The position numbers and the translations under genes are program-made. 64,000 nt of DNA from positions 43,058,660 through 43,122,659 of the forward strand of contig OZ024824.1 in the NCBI GenBank assembly GCA_964016985.1. Direction: 5' to 3'. Under the pieces are notes generated by a model, which had not been told where the DNA came from, ran no database searches, and saw only the letters and a program-made list of their open reading frames with translations. The first letter of the stretch is position 1. Every line of letters begins with the position of its first letter. This document shows positions 55,110 to 64,000 of the stretch, one piece after another. The DNA is from Anodontia alba (lineage: Eukaryota; Mollusca; Bivalvia; Lucinida; Lucinidae).

Positions 55110-56345
55110 ACTCCATGACTCTGTGATAATATTTGGTAGAGGAATAGATAAAGATAAAGACCAGAAAGGGTGTCGCGTGCAAGAGACACAACTCTAAAAT
55201 TTTTCGTTATGTAGTTATCTCCCCTGCACCCGAAATATTGCGCAAGCTATAACTTCCATACGGAGATAATTTGACAATATTTGATAGCGACGTATATCAG
55301 GTCAAGTAGGAGTGTTGGAGGCAAGAAGGACAACTCTTGCTTTGTTTTTTTTCTTTCTAGTTATCTCCCCTGAAAGAATTTCTAAGCCAAATTCTTGTGC
55401 ACTCCATAACTTCTTAATGGTTTGAAATATTTTGATAATATTTGATGCAGGCAGATAAGGACCAATAGGCATGTCACTTGAAAGAGAGACAACTCTCACT
55501 TTGTTCATTATGTACTGATAATCTGAAATCTTGTGCAGCCCATAAGTCCCATACTGTGTGAGAATTTTATGATATTTGGTGGGGACATTTTTTAGGTCAA
55601 GTAGAAGTGTCACAGGCAAGAAGGACAACTCTTGCTTTACTCTTTTTTCTTGTTATCTCCTTTGAATAAATTTCTAAGACTAATTCTTGTGCACTCAATA
55701 ACTTCTTCATGGTTTGAAATATTTTGAGGCATAAATAAGGATCAGTAGGCGTGTCATGTGCAAGAAAGACAACTCTCACTTTTTGTAATGAACTAATCTC
55801 CCCTTGAACTGAAATCTTATACAGGTTATAAATATCAAACTGTCTGAAATAATTTGATATTATTTTGATTGGACATATATCAGGTCTAGTAGGAGTGTCA
55901 CATGCAAGAAAGACAACTCTTGCTTTGTTCTTTTTCTTTTTCACTCCACTGAATAAATTACTAAGCAAAATTCCTGTGCACCAAATGACTTCTTAATGGT
56001 TTGAAATATTTTGATAATATTTTGTAGAGGCATAGATACGGACAACAAGGATAACCTCTGCTGTGGTTATTTTCTAGTTACTTCCCCTGAATGAATTTCT
56101 AAGCCTTATCTTGTTGTATGTGGTTTGAAATATTTTGATACTATTTGGTAGAGGCATAGATAAGGACCAGTAGGCATTTCGTGTTCAAGAGCACTCTCAC
56201 TTTCTCCATTATGTACGTATCTCACCTGATTTCGAAATCTTGTGCAGGCCATAACTCCCATTATGTTTGAGATAACTTGATAACTTTTGGTAGGGACATA
56301 TATCAGGTCAAGTAGGCATGTCGCATGTGAGAAGGACAACTTTTG
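55110..56345. repeat. Dimeric tandem array, ~145-155-bp half-units
   Basis: Two related half-units alternate: one ends GACAACTCTCACTTTG and the other GACAACTCTTGCTTTG. Endings fall near 55330, 55488, 55625, 55770, 55913 and 56337. Shared words are CTTGTGCA, TAACT, TTTGAAATATTTTGATA and GTCACATGCAAGA. Minus-strand ORFs here are read-through. Confidence 0.78.
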
Positions 56346-56956
56346 CTCTGTTCATTTTTACCCCAATAAATATACAGCAAGTACCTTTACCTTTATACGG
56401 CATTTATTTCTGAAATCATTAATGATTATGTGCACTCACAAATTCAAAGTATTTGCAAATATTGTGTATCCTGTACAAATAATCACATCAGAAATAAGGT
56501 AGCATTACACTAAATACTGGAAGTGCCGGGTTTTATCACTTTTGGACTGAGGTTTCAGTTGCAGTCTAAATACCAGACATGCTTTCATTGGATCTATATC
56601 CCAGGTTTTATTTCAATGTAAGAAAAGGATAGTTATAAGGAAATAAAATGATGTGTGTTTTATAATTATATCTGCAAGCTCAAAGAAATTGTTGCTGATT
56701 TTATATGGTCACCCCTCCATTAAAAAGTCGGCTTGTTATTCGCTGCGAATCTGCAGGTAAACAATCATGGTGGACCGTAACTTGAAAAGGAGCAGGACAA
56801 CATGTGGATTTTTCTCAGAAAATTGTTGAGCTGTAAGTAAGGTTTGAAAAGTTTTGTATGTGTAGTTTTTGTGGCAGCATGTGAAAGTTATTATTGTCGC
56901 CTATGGAAAATATTTAGTGGTTAGCTTCCATAACTAAGAGATGATTTTTGACAAAA

Positions 56957-56995
<39 letters not shown>

Positions 56996-56998
56996 ATA
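56957..56998. repeat. (AAAT)n microsatellite
   Basis: Ten AAAT units; a TTTA run of similar length lies at about 57478-57512. Confidence 0.9.
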
Positions 56999-57239
56999 CA
57001 ATAACATGCAAAAATAAAATCATTTATAGTACACCTATTATTGTTTTTTATTTTCACTTATTATTTTGGTCACATTTCATATTGTATTTACATATTTTTA
57101 CTTTGCTCTGTTTCAATATTTCCATTATATCTGATTAAAATATATACCAAATTTAGAAATGGCGATTTGGTCGGGGGATTTGCCATCTCTTCTGATGGCT
57201 ATTTTTATTATCATTATGTTTTATAGGTTTTCCTGTATT

Positions 57240-57475
57240 CAATGCATATAGTGTAGATCCTGATCAGGCCACTGTTTGATACTGTTTGTTAATTACGCTT
57301 TTGCGGGTTTTCAGACTAAGATGTTATTTATTTATTTATTTATAAATTTATTTATTTTAAGTTTGGCAGCTGCCCACATAGGGAGAAAGCCTCTGTTAAG
57401 GCAGATGTGGGGGACGGGGGTCTGATCTGGGTCTACACTGTTTGACAATTACCCTTTTGCGGGTTTTCAGACTAA
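57240..57475. mobile_element. Two partial MITE-B copies around a TTTA microsatellite
   Basis: GTGTAGATCCTGATCAGGCC and TTGTTAATTACGCTTTTGCG (57248-57300), then TCTGATCTGGGTCTACACTG and TTTGACAATTACCCTTTTGC (57421-57464). A GCTGCCCACATAGGGAGAAAG segment between them also starts duplication copy 2. Confidence 0.5.
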
Positions 57476-57478
57476 ATG

Positions 57479-57513
<35 letters not shown>

Positions 57514-57515
57514 TA

Positions 57516-57874
57516 CAGTAAAACCTCAATGGCTCGAACTCGGATGGCTCGTTTTCCATGGATCATTCAAACTCGTTTTCGAGTCCCTACGAAATTCTTC
57601 CGATAGCTCAAGAAGACAAATATTTAGGGAAATATTCTTTTTTTACCATATAATTGTATGTTGTGTGTACTCATTAGAATTGCCTCTTCGAGACGATTCT
57701 AATGAGTGCACTCAACTTACCATTCTTGTATAGAAGATAAAAAAAAACTTCCCTAAATTATCACCATTTGCTTTCTAACATGGCGCCATGATTAACCCTC
57801 AGTGGCTCGAACTACCCGCATCTCGAACAAATTTCCATGATCCCAATTATGTTCGAGCCATTGAAGTTTGACTG
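57516..57874. mobile_element. pogo-like TIR MITE (GGCTCGAAC family)
   Basis: CAGTAAAACCTCAATGGCTC and GAGCCATTGAAGTTTGACTG are inverted ends with TA on both sides (57514-57515, 57875-57876). The inner hairpin (about 57622-57755) carries GTGTGTACTCATTAGAATTG CC, the palindromic core also seen in MITE-A. Confidence 0.82.
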
Positions 57875-58289
57875 TATCTTTATTTATTTTAAGTTTGGCC
57901 GATGCCCACTCATAGGGAGAAAGCATGTGCCTCTGTTAAGGCAGATGTAGTGGGGGGGGGGGGGGGGAGGGTGTGTGTGTGTGTGGGGGGGGGGGCGAGG
58001 GAGAATGAAACGTGCGAAAAATGAAGACTCAGGACAGACCTTACATTCCCCTCTTTCTTTTTCTCTTTTCATGCTTTTTAAAGGAAAAGACAGCAATTGA
58101 TAAAAAGTGTAACTGTAATTTTAGAACGATTAACCATGCACTTGATGCAAATCTGACCAAATGTTTGTCACGAAAAGAGCTGTTATCTGACAGAAAGATT
58201 TTATTAACTAGAAACTCATTAAATAAAAGGGCTGCGCCCTTGGCAACGGTCTTGACATTTTCAAACGTCATGAACTTGCTTTAATTTTT

Positions 58290-59176
58290 ATACCCCGCCA
58301 CACAATAGTGGCGGGGTATTATGGTTTCACGTTGGTCGTCCGTGAGTCCGTCCGTCCGTCGTACGTCCGTTTTTCGTTTCCGGATGATAACTGAGTAAAC
58401 ATCAATGGATTTTTACCAAACTTGGTATGTGCATCGATATTATGGAGATTGGTTTGGGATTGCTAATGGGCAAATTTCGTCAATTTTTGACGGAGTTATC
58501 TGCCCGAGACACGCCCATATTTTCGTTTCCGGATGATAACTTGAGTAAACAGCAATGGATTTTCACCAAACTTGGTATGTGTATTGATATTGTGGAGAAC
58601 TGGTTTGGGATTGCTAATGGGATAATTTCGTCAATTTTGACGGAGTTATCTGCCCGAGACACGCCCATATTTTCGTTTCCGGATGATAACTTGAGTAAAC
58701 ATCAATGGATTTTTACCAAACTTGGTATGTGCATTGATATTGTGGAGATCTGATTTGGGATTGCTAATGGGCAAATTTCGTCAATTTTTGACAGAGTTAT
58801 CTGCCCGAGACACGACCATATTTTCGTTTCCGGACTATAACTTGAGTAAATAACAAGGGATTTTCACCAAACTTGCTATATGCATTGACATTAAGGAGAT
58901 CTGGTTTGGAATTGCTAATGGGCAAATTTCGTCAAATTTTTACGGAGTTATCTGCCCGAGACACGTCTATATTTTCATTTCTGGATGATAACTTGAGTAA
59001 ATAACAAGGCCTTTTAACCAAGCTTGCTATATGCATTGATATTATCAAGATCTGGTTTAGGATTAGGATTGTTGTCTGTCCCTCCGTCATTTTCTTTCCC
59101 GACATTTTCGCAACGATAACTTTAATACATAAACAAATAATTGCTATGGCGGGGTATTATGCTTGCGGTGCTTTTA
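58290..59176 (-). mobile_element. ACGG element inserted into duplication copy 2
   Basis: This is the reverse orientation of the 50.3-kb element: TACCCCGCCACACAATAGTG at the left, (CCGT)n near 58346-58370, four core units of about 150 bp, and ATGGCGGGGTATTATGCTTG CGGTGCTTTTA at the right. The paralogous sequence near 14215-14235 lacks it, which independently bounds the insertion. Confidence 0.8.
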
Positions 59177-59341
59177 TTTTATCTATTTTGCTTTTTGGCA
59201 AGTTTTCACCCAAATTAAGAGGAGTAGTTTTGTTAACACATGTTTATTGAAAGAAATTTTACACCAGTGTGGTCGCTAAGGATTGATATAAACGTAACGT
59301 CAGTTTTACAGACGAACTATTGCACACATGTATGCGGTGTC

Positions 59342-59618
59342 ATCACGAAAACACGCCTATATAATTTTGACCCTCTTAAACCGCACTTTTATATAGTAAA
59401 ACTGGGGTTTACAGGGGTATACATTATTTTCATTATTTCTGCTCAAAAACATAGATTGTGGGTACTCGTTAGAACCGCCTCGCCGAGGCGGTTCTAACGA
59501 TACCCACAATCTATGTTTTGAGCAGAAATATGAAAAATATCAGATTTTTTTTATCTAAAAATTTTCCTTTTTCGGTTGTAAAATTTTCAATATATTTAAA
59601 TAGGCGTGTTTTCGTAAT
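59342..59618 (+). mobile_element. MITE-A copy within duplication copy 2
   Basis: Complete; hairpin centre CCGCCTCGCCGAGGCGG. Flanks match those of the 14.4-kb copy. Confidence 0.83.
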
Positions 59619-59700
59619 GTGAACTCACACTGCTTTCTTGCAAGAAACCATACAAGATGTGGTACATGTATAAAATGACAACAAACTAAAGAAACAGATA

Positions 59701-60036
59701 CAGTGAACCCTCTTTACAACGACAGCATTCGTCCCAAAAGATGTTGCCATTAAAATGAATTTGCTGTTGTACAGAATCCCTAATGAGCAGAAGATATGTA
59801 AGAAAGGGCTTTTATAATTATTTCCTTAAAGAGCATATGTTTTGGATATTTGTTAGAATCGCCTCAGGGCGATTCTAACAAATATTCAAAACATACGTTT
59901 CTTGAAGTATAATGAAATACAATGCCCTTGAATAATTGTTGGTTTACTCATCCTCGCGAGCGAAGGGTTCGTGCTAGTCAAAGAATCATGAAAAATTTGT
60001 CGTTGTATCGAGTGTCGGTATAAAGAGGATTTACTA
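59701..60036 (+). mobile_element. pogo-like TIR MITE inserted in duplication copy 2
   Basis: CAGTGAACCCTCTTTACAAC at left and GGTATAAAGAGGATTTACTA at right, flanked by TA (59699-59700 and 60037-60038). It has the central palindrome TTTGTTAGAATCGCC / GGCGATTCTAACAAA. The paralogous segment has a single TA at 14696-14697, the empty site. Confidence 0.85.
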
Positions 60037-60784
60037 TACATGGTGTATTTTTATTATTTATCTATTATTAGTTTAGCGATTCCCATAACCACTATTATTT
60101 TGTGTATGTGAAATGCTATTTTCAGAGGTGGTCTTGATCAAAGCTCTGTTTCACTTTAAATACGAGGACTGGATGCACTTGGTAGGCATTACGCCATTTT
60201 GTAAAATGGAGATAACTTTTATATCTTCTTGGTTGCTTTCCTGCATATCAAGCCCCTTCTGAAACAAGGGCTTGATGTGCACGAAAGCAAACATGGTGGG
60301 TTAGTGGGGCGGGGGTGGAGGCGTGTGGGTGGGTGGTGGAGGGTGGGGCGCAAATTCTTTCCTTTTAAAGTACATTTCTTTTCAGAAGCGGGGCAAAACC
60401 ATTTTGGCAGTTGTCATCCTAAACAGTGTTAGTCAACGGGTGTGTCTGTCTGTTTGTCTGTCTGTCTGTCTAGTTAGAACCAACGGGTCCCGATATTGAT
60501 TCTTGGGCATAACTGGCACACCCACCAATCGTTGTCTAGCTTTTGGGGCCAGGTGTTGGCTCTGGCCTATCTTTGTAAATGTCGACAGCAGCATGTTTCT
60601 CTTTAAAAGGACTAGAGACATTTGGTAGATTTTCCGCCGACTTTTACAAGGAAGACAACTGTCTTTACTACATGTACCAGGTGTTGTTATTGATAAAAAA
60701 AAAAAAAGTGTTTATTATATACATGTAGTAGGAGGCACTTGTTCACAATTATGACTGGCTTAACCTTTTCCACAATATGGGTCT

Positions 60785-61006
60785 ATGTGCAAATTTAGCA
60801 GACGACAGACCCTTTGTGATTTTTTTTTTATCTTTCCCCAGAAAAACAGACTTTTCTGGGTATCTTCATATATATATTTTAAGTTTTCATACAAATGGTG
60901 TCCTTTTGAATTTGCATGAAACGTCAAAGCTGTTTTCTGGATAAAAAAAAGTAAAGCATTCCAAAATATCGTCTGCTGAAATTATTACCCAGCATGCTAA
61001 GCGTAC
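60785..61006. mobile_element. MITE-C copy (duplication copy 2)
   Basis: GCAAATTTAGCAGACGACAG, AAACGTCAAAGCTGTTTTCT and ATCGTCTGCTGAAATTATTA CCCAGCATGCTAAGCG; collinear with 15440-15653. Confidence 0.72.
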
Positions 61007-61074
61007 GCTAAATATTATACAATTCTAACACACCTGCTTGTGTTGTTCTTCATTTGTCGTGCTTTATCTAAGGC

Positions 61075-61953
61075 ACAGGAGCTTGACGTTGGATAATTTA
61101 TCCTTATAGGGCCTGTCCCTACGATTATGAAATAATCGAAGGACGGACACTTCAAGGCTGTCGATATTGTTTTCAGGTGAATACCATGACAACCTTTCAG
61201 TGTTCAATGGTTTTCTTATGCTCTTTCGGTATGTATTGTTACCATAAATCTTCCGCCGCAACTCGCTGTTTAAATTTTTTTGCTAATACGGAGGGAAATC
61301 CGTTGATGCGTCGAAAAGCTGTTTACACAGTTGCTGGATACGCCTCCATTTTGTTTTCCCACGGCCTGATACTCATCGCGCAATCTCATTGGTCAAAAAT
61401 ATGATCGTCACTGATTGGTTAAAAATAATAATAATAATAAACACACACATAAAGATTTGACAGCTGGGCGCGCACATTTGTCATTTTCGGCCTTTGTTGT
61501 TATCGCTAGAATAGGACACTCAAAATTTGAAAACATGTAAATTTCGATGAAACATGAAAAAAAATCAGCTGTCGGGTGTTTACATTTTACGGTTTTGTCC
61601 AATAGAACGGTAGCGTTCATGCAGACCAATCAAATGGCTAGAAAAATTCGGCCCGAGTTAGAACACAAAAACAATAATGGCGGACGTATCCAGCAACTGT
61701 GTAAGGAGCAAATTTAAACAAACTATCGGTTTACAATGCAATAAACAATTCTTTTCATCTATCATCGGCGGCGGAAGATAAATGGTAAATTTATTGATTT
61801 CGACATCGAAGCATTAAACCTAAACGCCGAATTCTTATTGAAACTTTCTTCAAAAATAAATCGAGTTTAGCGAAGAGTGTCCGTCCTTCGATTATTTCAT
61901 AATCGTAGGGACAGGCCCTATAAGTAGAAATTATCCAACGTCAAGCTCCTGTG
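61075..61953. mobile_element. Large foldback element, ~76-bp terminal inverted repeats
   Basis: Left CACAGGAGCTTGACGTTGGA through CCTACGATTATGAAATAATC GAAGGACGGACAC; the right end is its reverse complement with few changes. Further inverted pairs lie inside: TTACACAGTTGCTGGATACG with CGTATCCAGCAACTGTGTAA, and CTTCCGCCGC with GCGGCGGAAG. Several ATTGG/CCAAT words are present in the middle. No coding capacity is seen. Confidence 0.8.
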
Positions 61954-61959
61954 ATCTAA

Positions 61960-62290
61960 GGTATTTTAGCAGGGGTCACTTTACGGATATCGGCGCGTTG
62001 CATTTTGGGACATTTTACGTCCTTCCGATTTGCAATCATGTGCTCGACGTAAACAGTTCACAACAACCAACCGTGGTGATTTTAAAATAGACGATATGTC
62101 ACACAGATGCGCTGTTTGGGGATGAGATAATGATTACAAACATCCAGAAAAGTAAGCAAAGATGTTGTCACTGACAGAAAGTATTCTGGTAAAAACTACG
62201 TGGTGAACTGCAACAGTGTGAAAGGTGTACTAGTATTCAGCACATCTTGTACCGTACTTATTCTAGACCACTCCCATTATTTCTGACGGT
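61960..62290. other. Unannotated stretch right of the foldback
   Basis: Contains CCGTACTTATTCTAGACCAC (62252), a weak MITE-B-like end; otherwise nothing recognised. Confidence 0.35.
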
Positions 62291-62292
62291 AA

Positions 62293-62660
62293 CAAGACGT
62301 TTCGCCCCAACGACGTTTCCCCCGGTCGTTCCCCCGCACCCACCCACCCCAGTCCAATTGCCCCTATTTTTCACCCTTAGTCGTTTAGCCTCCAAACTCT
62401 AGTCGTTTCGCCCCCAAACCGTCCTCCTTCGCAAAGGGAGACGAGGGGTGGGGTGGGTCGAGATATTGCATAGGTTAGTGTTTGGTTTGGTATTATGGGG
62501 GCATTGTATGTTTGGATTGATTAAGGGAGAGTGGGTTATTGTTGGTAGGGTAGGTTTGGTTATTGTGGGATAGGATATGAGGTGTGGATTTGTGAGGCTG
62601 GGGTGCATGACTCGGTAGGGTAGGGTATAGGGGCAAAACGACCAGTGGGAGCAAAACAAC
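62293..62660. repeat. GTTTCGCCCC inverted repeat region
   Basis: GACGTTTCGCCCCAACGACG, TAGTCGTTTAGCCTCC and TAGTCGTTTCGCCCCC on the left oppose GGGGCAAAACGACCAGTGGG and AGCAAAACAAC on the right. The middle is GT-rich. It may be a decayed inverted-repeat element. Confidence 0.45.
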
Positions 62661-62664
62661 TACC

Positions 62665-63165
62665 ACTACTCTCCTTATCCCCCGGGTGGGGATAATCTGA
62701 TTTTGCCTGCTACATAGGCTTTACCCCAGCATCTAGTGTTTATCCAAAATAATAGCCGGTATATCAGCCACACCCAACAAAATAGTTGCACATTTTAGCA
62801 TACCCCTTGTTTTCTGTTTACAGAAATGTGGTTGTTTTTTTTTTTTTTTTTTTTTTTTTTTTTGTGTGTGTTTTTTCCTTAATTTATTTTTCCTATATAA
62901 CGATTGTATTGGTAATATAATTGTTTTGAACAGTTTCTAATCATATTTATTTATTTATTTTAACTTTAATGACACTGAACTGTTGCACAGCAGAAATAGA
63001 GCTATTAAAACTAAGATATCTTCTGATATAATGTGTGGGATAATGTCCCTGGGATTATACCGATTCTTACAATACCCCCAAAGTAAACCAAGAATTTTTG
63101 ACAGACCCCTAACTTTGAAACATGAAATATCTGACATTTGATACAAGGTGTAATTTTACTTCAAA
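62665..63165. other. Unannotated stretch with T run and TTTA repeats
   Basis: T run at 62836-62863 and (TTTA)n at 62946-62960; no gene seen. Confidence 0.4.
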
Positions 63166-63167
63166 TC

Positions 63168-63996
63168 CCCTATTTTGTGACAGCACTAAATCATGTTAGT
63201 GATATCCCCTATTTTGTGATATCACTAAATCATAATAGCGATATCACAAAATTGTTTTATTAATATCACAAAATAGGTATGATTTAATGATATCACAAAT
63301 TCGAATTAGTGATATCACAAAAAATGAAAGCCGGCCTCGGTGGCTCAGTTGGATGCGCGTCCGGCTGGAGACCAGGAGGTCGCGGGTTCGACCCCCGCCG
63401 AGGTCGGAAACATTCTTTCGTGGAGATTGATCATGATATATTTTCTACGGTCATTCTCTGCCTTCCGCTGATTCAAAAAGGGCAGTTGTCAGTTTCTGGC
63501 GAAATAATGTGCACAATACTGGTTAACCGCTTAGAGGACTAAGCCTGCCCAGTAAACGTGTGGTTAGGTAAACTGACCGCGCTCAACATGACCCCATTGG
63601 GTTGACTGAGCCGTTAAACTTCATCACAAATCCACAAAAAATGAAAATAGTGATATCATAAAATTAAATTAATGATATCACAAAATAAAATTGTTGATAT
63701 AAAAAAAATAGTGATATCACAAATTCATACCCATTTTGTGATATTAGTAATTAGATTTTGTTATATCACTAATTTGATTTAAGAAATAATTTCTGCGTAC
63801 CGTGTTTTATCATGAATAACACATGGTGTTTGAGGGCAGATTGCAAAATATAAGGTTCTATAGGAAACCGTTAACGTCATGTTAGAATTTGTGATAACAC
63901 AAAGTCAGACCCATTTTTTATATCACTTAATCAATATTGTGATATAACTACATACATTTTGTGATATTATTTTCATTGTGATGTCACAAAATCATA
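63168..63996. repeat. GTGATATCAC palindrome array
   Basis: The 10-bp palindrome GTGATATCAC and near forms (TTTGTGATATCACTAAAT, AATGATATCACAAAA) recur many times on both sides of the SINE and continue to the window end (TTTGTGATATTA, GTGATGTCACAAAA). Spacing is irregular, roughly 20-40 bp. Confidence 0.75.
63330..63632 (+). mobile_element. Full-length tRNA-derived SINE with perfect 14-bp TSD
   Basis: The head (63330-63406) has an A-box-like TGGCTCAGTTGG, a B-box GGTTCGACCCC, a 7-bp acceptor-like stem (GGCCTCG with CGAGGTC) and a 5-bp T-stem. It continues into a body with AATACTGGTTAACCGCTTAG that recurs elsewhere in the window. The 14-bp CACAAAAAATGAAA occurs at 63316-63329 and 63633-63646, bracketing the insertion. 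The perfect duplication implies a young insertion. Confidence 0.88.
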
Positions 63997-64000
63997 CCTA

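Larger units (their letters stand above)
57885..61006 (+). repeat. Old segmental duplication, copy 2
   Basis: Same block order as copy 1 but longer, because an ACGG element (58290-59176) and a pogo-like MITE (59701-60036) are inserted. The (TCTG)n stretch and AACCAACGGGTC(G/C)CGATATT region is also shared (15060-15240 with 60440-60600). Confidence 0.82.

Noticed and set aside
58427..58753. A 108-codon ORF
   Set aside because: It is the tandem core of an ACGG element; the same words are in the intron copy at 50254-50998.
63330..63406. A tRNA gene (tRNA-like fold with A and B boxes)
   Set aside because: The anticodon stem is imperfect, the sequence runs on into a body repeated elsewhere, and a target duplication flanks the whole unit, so it is a SINE head.

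Overview
This is a repeat-dominated eukaryotic window, most likely from a bivalve mollusc and perhaps a venerid clam. I judge this from the GT-AG introns, the AT-rich intergenic DNA, the many hairpin MITEs, and the 'pearl'-like elements built from a tandem-repeat core, an (ACGG)n microsatellite and a terminal hairpin, which are familiar from bivalve genomes. The species assignment is inference. I see no bacterial-type operons, no CRISPR array and no rRNA.

Only one host gene can be supported. It lies on the minus strand between 54556 and 45300. Six coding exons with GT-AG borders join into an open frame of 951 codons: a roughly 700-residue N-terminal region I do not recognise, followed by a protein-kinase domain. 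The kinase has a glycine loop, VAIK-type lysine, HND catalytic loop in place of HRD, DFG, APE and the helix-F aspartate. The exon 2/3 junction is the only uncertain one.

Layout. 0-6.6 kb: hairpin MITEs, a SINE and the 3' part of an ACGG element. 6.6-8.2 kb: a complete Tc1/mariner element (28-bp TIRs, TA duplication) with a dead DD34E transposase. 8.3-16 kb: MITEs, twin 107-bp palindromes, and copy 1 of an old duplication. 16-20.5 kb: tandem arrays of about 135 bp, 130-170 bp and 51 bp. 20.5-26.8 kb: a pogo-like MITE, hairpin MITEs and an ACGG element. 26.8-28.7 kb: a 164-bp satellite whose left end is an inverted unit. 29-33 kb: MITEs. 33.2-42.8 kb: four long tandem-core elements in a row. 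43-45 kb: MITEs and an (AT)n tract. 45.3-54.6 kb: the kinase gene, whose introns hold a 59-bp minisatellite, a SINE, an ACGG element, MITEs and an (AT)n tract abutting a splice acceptor. 55.1-56.3 kb: a dimeric repeat array. 57.5-61 kb: copy 2 of the duplication, carrying two later insertions. 61-62 kb: a large foldback element. 63.2-64 kb: an array built on the palindrome GTGATATCAC, split by a full-length SINE with a perfect 14-bp duplication.

The most informative signals are the duplication at 13.75-15.65 kb and 57.9-61.0 kb, which supplies occupied and empty insertion sites for two element families; elements with shared ends but unrelated tandem cores; MITE families with different ends that share one palindromic core; and minisatellites that look like amplified pieces of MITEs. 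All statements come from reading by eye; no alignment or database search was run.
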